A stretch of 64,000 nucleotides of DNA, taken from assembly GCF_014652655.1 (NCBI RefSeq), contig NZ_BMZF01000005.1, positions 124,001-188,000 on the forward strand, in the 5' to 3' direction. Positions 47,364-56,590 of this stretch are shown here, in pieces. The position numbers were made by a program, and so were the translations under genes. The notes below the pieces were generated by a model, which ran no database searches, had not been told where the DNA came from, and saw only the letters and a program-made list of their open reading frames with translations. Each line of letters starts with the position of its first letter. Within the stretch, counting starts at the first letter, position 1. This stretch comes from Paramylibacter ulvae (lineage in GTDB: Bacteria > Pseudomonadota > Alphaproteobacteria > Rhodobacterales > Rhodobacteraceae).

Positions 47364-48032
47364 ATGAATTATAAGTGCGTGGTGGGGGCGTTGATATTTT
47401 CCATATCAACAGCAACAGGATGTTTTGGACAAAGCGAACCAACACCTGATTTAACAATCGAACCCATTTTGGCAAAACCCGCCATGGTGGCCTTGCCCGC
47501 GTTATTTTCTGTCAGCGGTATTTCCAGTGATGATGTGTTAAATGTGCGCAGCGGGCCGGGCGCAAAATTTCGCGATCTAGGTGATTTGAAACTGGGTGCG
47601 AAAATCGAAGTGACGCAAATTGCACCAAACGGCCAATGGGCGCGTGTGATTTGGGGCGAACGCAACGCATGGGTATCAAACCGTTTCATAACCCATGTGC
47701 CAACCCAACAATTGTTAAACACCAAATTACCGGCAAATTTGCAATGTTTTGGCACGGAACCGTTTTGGAACCTGAAGCTGGAACAGGGCAGGGACGTTAC
47801 ATTCGAAGGCTTGGGCCTACAACCCGTCAGCGAACCCATGGTCTGGGAACGTGTGTCGGCCAATCACACATTGCGGTTTTCAATCGCCAGCCCTTCTTGG
47901 CGCAGCCTGATCCAAAAGAAAATATGCCACGATGGCATGTCAGACACCGAATACGGATTGCAAATTGATCTGATGGGTACATCCGCCAGTGATGCGGTTG
48001 TGTTGTCGGGGTGTTGCCGTTTGGTAGAGTAG
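47364..48032 (+). CDS. SH3-domain exported protein with C-terminal COG3650-like domain
   Basis: This 222-residue protein has a hydrophobic N terminus with a Cys in ATGCFG that suggests a lipoprotein box. Residues ~50–110 form a bacterial SH3 domain (VLNVRSGPGAKFRDLGDLKLGAKIEV, then GQWARVIWGERNAWVSNRFI). The C-terminal part (ANLQCFGTEPFWNLKLEQGRDVTF... ending in CCRLVE) resembles the small periplasmic domain of COG3650-type proteins. It probably binds envelope components, inferred. It stands between divergent ctaD and a convergent sulfatase-fold gene 4 bases away. Confidence 0.78.
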   Translation: MNYKCVVGALIFSISTATGCFGQSEPTPDLTIEPILAKPAMVALPALFSVSGISSDDVLNVRSGPGAKFRDLGDLKLGAKIEVTQIAPNGQWARVIWGERNAWVSNRFITHVPTQQLLNTKLPANLQCFGTEPFWNLKLEQGRDVTFEGLGLQPVSEPMVWERVSANHTLRFSIASPSWRSLIQKKICHDGMSDTEYGLQIDLMGTSASDAVVLSGCCRLVE

Positions 48033-48036
48033 GGCG

Positions 48037-49653
48037 CTATTCGTCACGCCATAGGTAATTGCCCATGGTGTGGTTACTCTGAAAAATCGAATTGAGAATT
48101 ATTTCGTCATTTATGACACTGCGTAGGCTTGGTGTTTCAGAAAGCAATGACACCCCCATGTTCGCGCGGCCATCAACGAGATCATATCCCATCGCATTAA
48201 GAAGTGTTGGATAAATATCGAGAGCGATGCCCTCTTTGTCGATTGTACGAGGCTGCGATCCGTCAGAATAGTAAAACAAATTCCGTCGAGCATCTTGGTT
48301 GCTTGATAGTGAGCTCGTCATAGAACTGCTCCGAGCGAAATGATCGCTCATGACAGCGACAATGGTATTTTCACTTAAGCCTTTTTCATCAAGGAACTGG
48401 TTCAGCTCTTGCAAATGGATGGCCGTGCAACGTATTGCGTCGGGAATGCCAGAACCGGTTTTTTCAACATCTTCTGGTTCACAGGTTGTATCCAAGAAAC
48501 CATCTGGACCATGTGTTGAAAGTGTCAACATGGAAAATACAAATGGCTTGTCTTGCGATGCAAGATACGAAAGCTCATCGCGCGCCTTGTCGAACAACAC
48601 TTCATCATTAAATCCCCAAATATTTCGCCGACCTTCTTGTTCGGGCATTGGGACTGAATCTTCGTCAAAAAAACGAGAGAAGCCGTGGCTGGCAAGAAAG
48701 CCACGTTTAGAGTATTTTTTAGTACTCGCGCCATTCATGTAGGATAAAATATACCCATCCTCGGACAAAATATCACCCAGACAGCGGATTTTTGGCATGA
48801 ATGTTTCCACAACAACACCAGAGTTTTTGTTCCCATAAAGGCCGTTGTTCAATGCTTTTGGCAATAAAGGAACACCGCATTGCGTGCCCACCATTCCTGC
48901 GATGGTATAGCTGGTGCCGATGGTTTGGTCGACATTGGTTGCGTTGATAGATTTATCTTCTAGCGCTTGGAGTTGTTTATAAACTTGCTTGGTTTCCGGA
49001 AGATCAACATAGCTTCGTTCCAAGCTTTCCAAATAGACCAATATCAAGTTTTTTTGCGTTGTTGGCCTTGCGATAATTTCAGGTTCTGTGATCAACTCTG
49101 ATGCGGGATAGTTCGCGTGAACAGGATTTGGAACCACTTGGCGATATACGTATTGCGACAGCGGGCTAATCGCCAAATGCGCGATGCAAATCGCAAGCAA
49201 GACTTTTGAAAATGATGTGAGGATCTTATTTAAAAAATAGGCCGATAAAATCAAAAGCGAAACAAATGTCATTTCCAAGCCCGCCGCGGATGCAAAACTT
49301 CCACGTCCGATTGCAGCGACTTCTTCCATCCCATTGTCGCGGAAAAACAAAATGATGGGTTCCATGTCATTTGTGCCAAGCGTAATTTTCAACAAGGCGA
49401 AAGGCATGGAAATTAGCAGGATAAAAAGCCAAAACGCCAACGTACCATAGTGGGTGCGTTCGTTTTGTTGTTTTTTAGCAAAGAAAAATAATGCGACGAA
49501 CAGAATGACGAAGGCATAAAAATAAATGGCTTCTGGAAATGAAACATAGTTTATCCGCGTGCCAGCAGTTGCAACCAAATAGTACAAGGACATAAGGCAA
49601 AATAAAAACTGTGCAATAAAACGCACTGTGAACATTGAAATATGCTTAATCAT
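48037..49653 (-). CDS. Sulfatase-fold phosphoglycerol transferase (LTA synthase/MdoB-like)
   Basis: This 538-residue membrane protein has about five N-terminal helices and a periplasmic sulfatase-type domain. The domain shows NLILVYLESLERSY (metal-binding Glu), the nucleophile Thr in IGTSYTIAGM, HGFSRFFDEDS, and the metal-binding VAVMSDHFARSS. These fit enzymes that transfer phosphoglycerol to glucans or other envelope polymers (MdoB/LtaS). The ATG at 49653 is chosen over 49692 for its AAGGGA site. By eye its base use is more AT-rich than its neighbours, which may reflect transfer. Confidence 0.82.
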   Translation of the reverse strand: MIKHISMFTVRFIAQFLFCLMSLYYLVATAGTRINYVSFPEAIYFYAFVILFVALFFFAKKQQNERTHYGTLAFWLFILLISMPFALLKITLGTNDMEPIILFFRDNGMEEVAAIGRGSFASAAGLEMTFVSLLILSAYFLNKILTSFSKVLLAICIAHLAISPLSQYVYRQVVPNPVHANYPASELITEPEIIARPTTQKNLILVYLESLERSYVDLPETKQVYKQLQALEDKSINATNVDQTIGTSYTIAGMVGTQCGVPLLPKALNNGLYGNKNSGVVVETFMPKIRCLGDILSEDGYILSYMNGASTKKYSKRGFLASHGFSRFFDEDSVPMPEQEGRRNIWGFNDEVLFDKARDELSYLASQDKPFVFSMLTLSTHGPDGFLDTTCEPEDVEKTGSGIPDAIRCTAIHLQELNQFLDEKGLSENTIVAVMSDHFARSSSMTSSLSSNQDARRNLFYYSDGSQPRTIDKEGIALDIYPTLLNAMGYDLVDGRANMGVSLLSETPSLRSVINDEIILNSIFQSNHTMGNYLWRDE

Positions 49654-49719
49654 TTTGTCCCTTTGCGACGGCTGTGAATGGCTAGGCACCAAATCTATAT
49701 GGCAAAACTATGAAAAAAA

Positions 49720-50373
49720 TTAGAGTTGTTTGAAAATTCTCGTAAAAGTTGTCTTCAACGCCACATCCAGATCATCCATCGTCACAGGACCGCCCAAATC
49801 GACCAGACTGGTCACGCCGTGTTCGTTGATGCCACACGGAACGATGCCGTTGTAATGTGACAGGTCGGGTTCGACATTGATGCTGATCCCATGAAAGCTG
49901 ACCCAGCGGCGCAGGCGCACGCCGATTGCGCCTATTTTGTCTTCGGGTGGGGTGCCAAGTGAGGTTAATGGTTTATCGTGGCGTACAACCCAAACGCCCA
50001 CGCGCCCTTCGCGGCGTTCACCAACCACATTAAATTCCGCAAGGGTTTGAATAACCCATTCTTCCAAGTTCCAAACAAGTTTGCGCACATCTTTGCCGCG
50101 TTTGTTCAGATCCAACATGGCATAGGCCACCCGTTGCCCCGGCCCGTGATAGGTATATTGACCACCCCGCTGGGATTTATAAACGGGGAAACGATCAGGA
50201 TCCACCAGATCGGCGATATCCGCACTTGTCCCTGCGGTATAAAGGGGGGGATGTTCCACCAACCACACCTGTTCAGGGGCGGTGCCCGCAATGATATCGG
50301 CCACACGATTTTCCATCGCATCAACCGCCAATTCATAGGGTGTTAACCCATCGCTAATTTTCCAATCTAACAT
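49720..50373 (-). CDS. lipB: Lipoyl(octanoyl) transferase
   Basis: LipB moves octanoate from acyl carrier protein to lipoyl domains of 2-oxoacid dehydrogenases, the first step of lipoate synthesis. The 217-residue sequence has [38 protein letters not shown] split across the active-site loop, the catalytic Lys in [19 protein letters not shown] and the catalytic Cys in IVPCGI. The ATG at 50373 gives the usual start ([14 protein letters not shown]); the frame is open to 50436. Neither start has a strong ribosome binding site. It diverges from tRNA-Leu. Confidence 0.93.
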   Translation of the reverse strand: MLDWKISDGLTPYELAVDAMENRVADIIAGTAPEQVWLVEHPPLYTAGTSADIADLVDPDRFPVYKSQRGGQYTYHGPGQRVAYAMLDLNKRGKDVRKLVWNLEEWVIQTLAEFNVVGERREGRVGVWVVRHDKPLTSLGTPPEDKIGAIGVRLRRWVSFHGISINVEPDLSHYNGIVPCGINEHGVTSLVDLGGPVTMDDLDVALKTTFTRIFKQL

Positions 50374-50489
50374 GAGGTGGTTTTGGCAAAAATGAACAGC
50401 AACGTCCAGTTGATAAACAACATAACAGAATCGCATAAAACCGCTTCACAAGTTGGAACGGCTTCGTTATATCGCCCATACCTTAATGT

Positions 50490-50576
50490 GCGGCCGTGGC
50501 GGAATTGGTAGACGCGCAGCGTTGAGGTCGCTGTTCCTTAACCGGAGTGGAAGTTCGAGTCTTCTCGGCCGCACCA
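50490..50576 (+). tRNA. tRNA-Leu (GAG)
   Basis: The 87-base gene folds as a class II tRNA with acceptor GCGGCCG/CGGCCGC, a long variable arm, T-loop TTCGAGTC and an encoded CCA end. The anticodon stem CAGCG/CGCTG closes loop TTGAGGT with anticodon GAG at 50524–50526, which reads CUC and CUU leucine codons. Confidence 0.97.
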
Positions 50577-50752
50577 AAACAATCTTTAAGCTATTATTAT
50601 TTATGCAGTTTTACAGATCACTTGCGTAAATTTCAGCCATACCGAATACAGATTCTTTTAGAATGAGTGTTGCAATGCGATATTTTTTGCGCAAAGCTAT
50701 GCACTGCTCGAACTGACAAAGATCAGGCAATGGGCAAAATGGGAGAATATTT

Positions 50753-51841
50753 TTGGCTGCTAGCGAAAGTGACAAAGACTTCGTTGTCTTTGACCGCGTA
50801 CAGAAAAGTTACGACGGTGAACAATTGGTCGTAAAGGACCTTAATCTGAACATCGGTAAGGGCGAGTTTTTAACAATGCTTGGCCCATCGGGTTCTGGTA
50901 AAACCACCTGCTTGATGATGTTGGCGGGGTTTGAAACCGCCACGCATGGTGATATTTTGCTGGGCGGCAAGCCGATCAACAACATCCCACCGCATAAACG
51001 CGGCATCGGGATGGTGTTTCAAAATTACGCGCTGTTTCCGCATATGACCGTGGGTGAAAACCTGTCGTTTCCGTTGGAAGTGCGCAACATGAGCAAATCT
51101 GTGCGCGAGCAAAAAGTCAAAGATGCGCTTGATATGGTGCAGATGGGCGATTTTGCAGGGCGGCGCCCCGCGCAGTTATCTGGTGGTCAGCAACAACGTA
51201 TCGCATTGGCGAGGGCATTGGTGTTTGAACCGCAATTGGTGTTGATGGACGAACCGCTGGGCGCGTTGGATAAACAATTGCGCGAACATATGCAGTATGA
51301 AATCAAACATTTGCACGAACGTTTGGGCGTGACGGTGGTATACGTAACTCATGATCAGTCAGAGGCATTAACAATGTCTGATCGTGTTGCGGTTTTCGAA
51401 GATGGCCGTATTCAACAACTGTCCAGCCCCGATGATCTGTATGAACGCCCCGAAAACGCGTTTGTGGCACAGTTTATAGGCGAAAATAACAAGCTGTTTG
51501 GCAAGGTTGAGGCGATCACCAAAGGTGTTGCCACGGTCAAGCTCCCCATGGGTGGCGTGGTCAAGGCCAAGGCAGTGAATTGCGAAAAGGGACAGGATAC
51601 AACCCTGTCGATCCGCCCAGAGCGGGTGAAGCTGGGTGCAAGCAAATCCAGCAACGCAACAGATGCCAAAGTTTTGGAACTGATTTATTTAGGCGATCAT
51701 ATTCGGTGCCGCATGAATGTGCATGGCAACGAAGATTTTGTGGTCAAGGTTCCCAATGCAGCAGGGCATAAACATTTGTCTGTTGGTGAAACAACGACAG
51801 TGTCATGGCTTGCAGAAGATTGTCGCGCGCTCGACGCTTAA
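50753..51841 (+). CDS. potA: Polyamine ABC transporter ATP-binding protein
   Basis: PotA-type subunit that powers import of spermidine/putrescine-like substrates. The 362-residue sequence has Walker A LGPSGSGKTT, the Q-loop VFQNYALFPHMTVGENL, signature LSGGQQQR, Walker B LVLMDEPLGALD and a switch His in VTHDQSEALTMSD, then a C-terminal TOBE domain. The start is TTG at 50753, preceded by GGGAG at good spacing; no in-frame ATG lies near. It begins a four-gene transporter operon (ATPase, binding protein, two permeases). Confidence 0.92.
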   Translation: MAASESDKDFVVFDRVQKSYDGEQLVVKDLNLNIGKGEFLTMLGPSGSGKTTCLMMLAGFETATHGDILLGGKPINNIPPHKRGIGMVFQNYALFPHMTVGENLSFPLEVRNMSKSVREQKVKDALDMVQMGDFAGRRPAQLSGGQQQRIALARALVFEPQLVLMDEPLGALDKQLREHMQYEIKHLHERLGVTVVYVTHDQSEALTMSDRVAVFEDGRIQQLSSPDDLYERPENAFVAQFIGENNKLFGKVEAITKGVATVKLPMGGVVKAKAVNCEKGQDTTLSIRPERVKLGASKSSNATDAKVLELIYLGDHIRCRMNVHGNEDFVVKVPNAAGHKHLSVGETTTVSWLAEDCRALDA

Positions 51842-51921
51842 GGCGTGCGAATGAACACCTTTTGGGGCAAAGCCCAATCCTAAAAGGCCAAAAATAATGG
51901 GTACTAACAAGGAGAGAGTTT

Positions 51922-52998
51922 ATGAAACTCAAATCATTACTACTAGGCGCGGCGGCAACAACGCTTGCAGCTGGCGCAACAGCGGGTGAAATCACTGTTG
52001 TATCATGGGGTGGCGCATACACCACTTCACAAGTCGAAGCATATCACAAACCGTGGATCGCAGAGACAGGCAACACAATCCTGTCCGAAGATTATAACGG
52101 TGGTCTGGCTGAAATTAAATCACAAGTGGAAGCGGGCAACGTCACATGGGATCTGGTCGATGTTGAATTGTCGGACGCTGTTTTGGGTTGCGACGAAGGT
52201 TTGTTGGAGCCAATCGATCCATCAATCCTGCCAGCTGGTGCCGATGGCACAGCGGCAACGGACGATTTCTTGCCCGGTACATTGCACGAATGTGCGGTGG
52301 CCAACATCGTTTGGTCGACCATTTTTGCATATGACAGCTCAAAGATGGCAAATGGCCCAACGAAAATCGGCGATTTCTTTGACACAGCAACATATCCTGG
52401 CAAGCGTGGTTTGCGCAAAGGTCCAAAGGCAAACCTAGAATTGGCATTGGCCGCTGACGGTGTTGCAGCAGAGGATATCTATGACGTGTTGTCCACACCA
52501 GAAGGCGTTGATCGTGCGTTTGCAAAGCTTGATACCATCAAGGGCGACGTTGTTTGGTGGGAAGCGGGCGCACAGCCACCACAATTGTTGGCAGATGGTG
52601 AAGTTGCAATGACAACCGCGTATAATGGCCGTATTTTCAATGCAGTAGCAGCCGAAGATAAACCATTTTCAATCGTTTGGGATAGCCAAATTTATGACCT
52701 AGATTTGTGGGTAATTCCAAAAGGTGCGCCAAACAAAGATCTGGCGATGGAATTTTTGGCCTATTCAACGGCAACTGAACAGTTGGCCGCACAGGCGTCA
52801 TATATTTCATATGGTCCAGCGCGTAAATCATCTGCACCGTTGGTGGGTTCATTCCACAACAAACCAGATCTTGCGATGGGGCCACAAATGCCAACAGCGC
52901 CAGAAAACTTTGGTACTGCGATCCAGAATGATTTTGAATTCTGGGCCGACAACACAGACGAGCTGAACGAGCGTTTCAACGCTTGGTTGGCTGGCTGA
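51922..52998 (+). CDS. Polyamine ABC transporter substrate-binding protein
   Basis: This 358-residue periplasmic protein has a signal peptide (LKSLLLGAAATTLAAGATAG) and a PotD/type II binding-protein fold. It starts ITVVSWGGAYTTSQVEAY and contains TWDLVDVELSDAVLGCDEGLL and a late WVIPKGAPNKDLAMEFL, as in PotD homologues of roseobacters. It should bind a polyamine or similar amine; the exact ligand cannot be read. The ATG at 51922 follows AAGGAGAG, one of the strongest sites in the window. A perfect hairpin follows the stop. Confidence 0.9.
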   Translation: MKLKSLLLGAAATTLAAGATAGEITVVSWGGAYTTSQVEAYHKPWIAETGNTILSEDYNGGLAEIKSQVEAGNVTWDLVDVELSDAVLGCDEGLLEPIDPSILPAGADGTAATDDFLPGTLHECAVANIVWSTIFAYDSSKMANGPTKIGDFFDTATYPGKRGLRKGPKANLELALAADGVAAEDIYDVLSTPEGVDRAFAKLDTIKGDVVWWEAGAQPPQLLADGEVAMTTAYNGRIFNAVAAEDKPFSIVWDSQIYDLDLWVIPKGAPNKDLAMEFLAYSTATEQLAAQASYISYGPARKSSAPLVGSFHNKPDLAMGPQMPTAPENFGTAIQNDFEFWADNTDELNERFNAWLAG

Positions 52999-53009
52999 TT
53001 ACAACAATC

Positions 53010-53034
53010 GCGCAAGGGGATTTGCCCCTTGCGC
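53010..53034 (+). other. Perfect 10-bp hairpin after the binding-protein gene
   Basis: GCGCAAGGGG (53010–53019) pairs exactly with CCCCTTGCGC (53025–53034) around ATTTG, starting 12 bases after the binding-protein stop. No T run follows. Such hairpins often protect the upstream message from 3' decay so that the binding protein is made in excess over the permeases. Confidence 0.8.
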
Positions 53035-53090
53035 ATCACTGCTTTGGGTGATGACCACCCAAGATTACAGCGATTTGGAAACCTAACCCC

Positions 53091-54344
53091 ATGAGCGACG
53101 TTGCAAACGGCCCTGTATTGGCCGCAGATGGCACCCCCCTTAAAAAACGCCTCGGCCAAGCGTTATTTCGCAGCAAGCTGCGCGCATTTGGTTTGGTTGT
53201 ACCGCTGTTATTATTGATCTTAATGGCGTTTCTTGCGCCCACACTCGTGTTTTTGAAACGCGGTGTTTACAACGATGAATTTGCAAAAGTGATGGTAAAT
53301 TCCCAACCATTACTTGCCGCATGGGACGCCAAAAGCGAACCCAGCGATGAAATGTTCAACGCATTGCACGCCGATTTGGTGCAATCGCGCAAAGATAAAT
53401 CAATTGGCCGTGTCGCCACGCGCGTGAATCGTGAATTGTCTGGCACACGATCAATGTTCACCAGCACCGCGCGCAAGGCCGAAAAAATGGAGCCGCCATT
53501 CAAGGACGCATTGATTGACGCCAATAAAAAATGGGCGAATATCGAAGTGTGGGAGGCGATGAAAATTTCCAACAAGTCTTGGACGCCTGCGTATTTGGCC
53601 AATGCCGTTGATTTGAAATACAACGCCGATGGCAGTTTCGAGCGTAAATCAGAGGAACGGCGCATTCACATAAAACTGTTTGTGCGCACAATGGAAATAT
53701 CGGTGATCGTGACATTGCTGGGTGTTTTGCTTGGCTATCCCGTTGCATTTTTAATGTCGAGCTTGCAAGCGCGCACCGCAAACCTGTTGTTGATCCTTGT
53801 TCTGTTACCGTTTTGGACATCGCTTTTGGTGCGTACAACTGCTTGGATCGCGCTGTTACAAGGCGAGGGTGTGATGAATGATTTGTTTGTGTTGTTCGGT
53901 TTGGCCGAGGATCAAAACAGGTTTTCATTGATCTACAACAAAACAGGCAGCTTGATCGCGATGACGCATATTTTGCTGCCGTTTATGATTTTGCCGCTCT
54001 ATTCGGTGATGAAAACAATTCCGCCAACCTACGTTCGTGCGGCCAAATCCATGGGTGCATCGAATTGGACCGCGTTCTGGCGCGTCTATTTCCCACAAAC
54101 GATCCCGGGCATCGGAGCAGGTGGCATTTTGGTTTTCATCCTTGCGATCAGTTTTTATATCACACCCGCATTGGTGGGCGGTGAAAGCGGCACGATGATT
54201 TCCAATTTCATCGATTTCCACATGCGCGATTCATTGAATTGGTCATTGGCGGCCGCGATGGGGGCGGTGTTGTTGGTGATCGTGCTGTTCTTATACTGGC
54301 TCTATGATCGGATCGTGGGCATTGATAATATGAAGTTAGGATAA
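53091..54344 (+). CDS. Polyamine ABC transporter permease (PotB-like) with large periplasmic insert
   Basis: This 417-residue membrane subunit has a first helix at ~35–58, then an unusually long hydrophilic, helix-rich loop (~60–195) before the remaining helices. The permease core (~200–410) carries the EAA loop in VRAAKSMGASNWTAFWRVYFPQTIPGI, which docks to PotA. The large loop after the first helix is absent from E. coli PotB (about 280 residues) but typical of some alphaproteobacterial relatives. The ATG at 53091 follows the binding-protein hairpin. It pairs with the next permease gene 7 bases downstream. Confidence 0.88.
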   Translation: MSDVANGPVLAADGTPLKKRLGQALFRSKLRAFGLVVPLLLLILMAFLAPTLVFLKRGVYNDEFAKVMVNSQPLLAAWDAKSEPSDEMFNALHADLVQSRKDKSIGRVATRVNRELSGTRSMFTSTARKAEKMEPPFKDALIDANKKWANIEVWEAMKISNKSWTPAYLANAVDLKYNADGSFERKSEERRIHIKLFVRTMEISVIVTLLGVLLGYPVAFLMSSLQARTANLLLILVLLPFWTSLLVRTTAWIALLQGEGVMNDLFVLFGLAEDQNRFSLIYNKTGSLIAMTHILLPFMILPLYSVMKTIPPTYVRAAKSMGASNWTAFWRVYFPQTIPGIGAGGILVFILAISFYITPALVGGESGTMISNFIDFHMRDSLNWSLAAAMGAVLLVIVLFLYWLYDRIVGIDNMKLG

Positions 54345-54351
54345 TCCAGTC

Positions 54352-55611
54352 ATGCAAAGTTATCGTTATATCCCGCCAAAACCCCCGATGTGGTTCAATT
54401 TGGCATGGACTGCTGGATTTGGCGCCATCGCGGGTTTTTTAACCGCACAGGGCGAAATTGCCCGCATGATCCCTTATGCGTTGATTGGTGCCGCGATTTT
54501 TGCAGCACTGGCGTTTTGCGCAATTACATTCGTGAAATCAAAAAACATTTCTGGCCTGTTGGGTGCGGTGGTGTTTTTTGTGCTTGGGTTTGGTTTTATC
54601 GGCCTGTCATACGGTGTGTTGATGGGGGTGATTGGTTGGATCATTGGGCGCATGTCAATCTGGTTATCAACTGGTGAATACCGCGCGAACCAACCACCAT
54701 ATTCCAGTTCAAACGAAGTGTTATGGTTTTACAGTTTCCGCACCATTTGCGGATTTATATTCGTGTTCCTGATCGCACCGATCATCGTAGTGATGCCATT
54801 GTCATTTAACCAAGAACCTTATTTTAGTTTTACCGCCGGAATGATGTCGTTTGATCCAGACGCATATTCATTGCGCTGGTACCAAGATATTTTCCACAAT
54901 GGCATGGCCGCCCCTGATGCGGTTGTCGGTTGGTGGAGCGATATGTGGAACAACGCGCAATGGGTGCGTTCGGTACGCAACAGTTTCTTTATCGGGACGA
55001 TGGCAACAATCCTTGCGACAAGCTTGGGTACATTAGCGGCGATTGGGCTGTCACGCCCCGAAATGCCATATCGACGTGCGATTATGGCGCTGTTGATTTC
55101 GCCGATGATTGTGCCCCTTGTGATTATCGCATCTGGCATGTTCTTTTTCTTTTCTGATATGCGTTTCATTGGATATGAAAACGGCGTTGCGAAAACCTAT
55201 CTGGGGATGATTATTGCCCATGCGGTTTTGGGAACGCCCTATGTGATTATTACCGTGACCGCGACCTTGGTTGGGTTTGATCAAAGCTTGGCACGCGCTG
55301 CGGCCAATATGGGGGCATCGCCTGTACGCACCTTTTTCAAGGTACAGATGCCCTTGATCCTGCCCGGTGTTATTTCGGGTGCATTGTTCGCGTTTATTAC
55401 CAGCTTTGACGAAGTGGTTGTGGCATTGCAAATGGCCAGTGTGAAACAACGCACCATCCCACGTCAGATGTTTAGCGGCATTCGTGAACAAATCAGCCCG
55501 ACAATTTTGGCGGTTGCCACGATTTTGGTGATCTTGTCGATTATCTTGCTGACGGTCGTTGAATTGTTACGCCGCCGCAGTGAAAAAATGCGTGGTATGA
55601 GCCCAGGTTAA
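54352..55611 (+). CDS. Polyamine ABC transporter permease (PotC-like) with extra N-terminal helices
   Basis: This 419-residue subunit has three extra hydrophobic segments in residues ~15–105 ahead of a PotC-type permease core (~125–410). The core has PLSFNQEPYFSF near its start and the EAA loop LARAAANMGASPVRTFFKVQMPLILPGV, then SFDEVVVALQMASVKQRTIPRQMF typical of PotC. E. coli PotC has about 265 residues, so ~150 are additional. The function of the extra helices is unknown. Last gene of the transporter operon; convergent with the AEC gene. Confidence 0.88.
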   Translation: MQSYRYIPPKPPMWFNLAWTAGFGAIAGFLTAQGEIARMIPYALIGAAIFAALAFCAITFVKSKNISGLLGAVVFFVLGFGFIGLSYGVLMGVIGWIIGRMSIWLSTGEYRANQPPYSSSNEVLWFYSFRTICGFIFVFLIAPIIVVMPLSFNQEPYFSFTAGMMSFDPDAYSLRWYQDIFHNGMAAPDAVVGWWSDMWNNAQWVRSVRNSFFIGTMATILATSLGTLAAIGLSRPEMPYRRAIMALLISPMIVPLVIIASGMFFFFSDMRFIGYENGVAKTYLGMIIAHAVLGTPYVIITVTATLVGFDQSLARAAANMGASPVRTFFKVQMPLILPGVISGALFAFITSFDEVVVALQMASVKQRTIPRQMFSGIREQISPTILAVATILVILSIILLTVVELLRRRSEKMRGMSPG

Positions 55612-55654
55612 CGGGCGCCAATTCGAATATTTAGACAAAATGGAATTGGGGGTG

Positions 55655-56590
55655 TTATGCCCCCAAGAACGCAAGCCAAGCTGAAATCGTGAACACGCTG
55701 ATTGCTGTGAGTATCACCACTGCGGATGCGGCCGTGGCCTTGCCCCGACCATAGAGATTGGCAAAGATATATGTGTTTACCCCCGGCGCCATGGCGGCGG
55801 TGATCACCACCGAATTGCGTTGAGCGATAGACAGATCAAACACATATTGCGCGAGCAGATATGCGAATGCTGGGAATAAGATCAGTTTGAGGATACCAAG
55901 CACAGCGACCTCTGGCAGGTTGTTGGTAAAATGATAACGCACCATCACCCCACCAAGCGCGAACAAGGCACAGGGGAGCGCCGAGCGCACCATCATTTCA
56001 ATCGCCGAGTTGAGTACAGTTGGCAGGGTCACACCGCTAAAGTTCACCAAAAATCCAAGCATCAGACCAATGGCAAGGCTGTTTTTGAAAATCGCCATAA
56101 GCACGGATTGAAACGTTGCCATTGCGCCGCGACCATCGGCGCGTAAAACCTCCATCGAAGTAATACCAATGATGTAACAAAACGGTGCGTGGATCGAAAT
56201 CAATGCGTAATTTGCCGTCAGAGAATCCGCACCAAACGCGCGTTCCATGATCGGCAATCCCAACAGAACCATGTTCGAAAACAGCGCGGTAAACCCGATA
56301 GATACGGACGCACCCGGTGTGCGTTTAAATCCAAATGCCGCGATCAGACCAGAGAGCACAAAGATGCTGGTGGCGGGGATGTAATAGGACAAGATCAAAT
56401 CAAGGCTAAACACCGCAGCAAGATCAAGATTTGCCACGGCTGTGAACAACAGACATGGGATGGCATAGGTTTGCGTGAAATTCATCAGCGCATCGACGTG
56501 AGGTTCGGCAAACATGCCTTTCCACACAGTAAAATACCCAGCTCCAATAATGAGGAAGACTGGGAGAACAATTTCAACAATAGAGAGCAT
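55655..56590 (-). CDS. AEC-family (auxin efflux carrier-like) transporter
   Basis: This 311-residue membrane protein has about ten helices in the AEC pattern, with IVLPVFLIIGAGYF at the start, a polar break at TQTYAIPCLLF and a GLPIMERAFG motif in the N-terminal half, and AAMAPGVNTYIFANLYG in the C-terminal half. Bacterial members export organic acids such as malate; the substrate here is unknown. The ATG at 56590 shares its A with the stop of the MBL gene (TAATG), so the two are translated in coupling. A GGGGG/CCCCC hairpin spans its stop codon and may end both convergent transcripts. Confidence 0.88.
   Translation of the reverse strand: MLSIVEIVLPVFLIIGAGYFTVWKGMFAEPHVDALMNFTQTYAIPCLLFTAVANLDLAAVFSLDLILSYYIPATSIFVLSGLIAAFGFKRTPGASVSIGFTALFSNMVLLGLPIMERAFGADSLTANYALISIHAPFCYIIGITSMEVLRADGRGAMATFQSVLMAIFKNSLAIGLMLGFLVNFSGVTLPTVLNSAIEMMVRSALPCALFALGGVMVRYHFTNNLPEVAVLGILKLILFPAFAYLLAQYVFDLSIAQRNSVVITAAMAPGVNTYIFANLYGRGKATAASAVVILTAISVFTISAWLAFLGA

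Noticed and set aside
53010-53034. Hairpin considered as a terminator
   Set aside because: No T run follows and the operon continues with two permease genes on the same strand.
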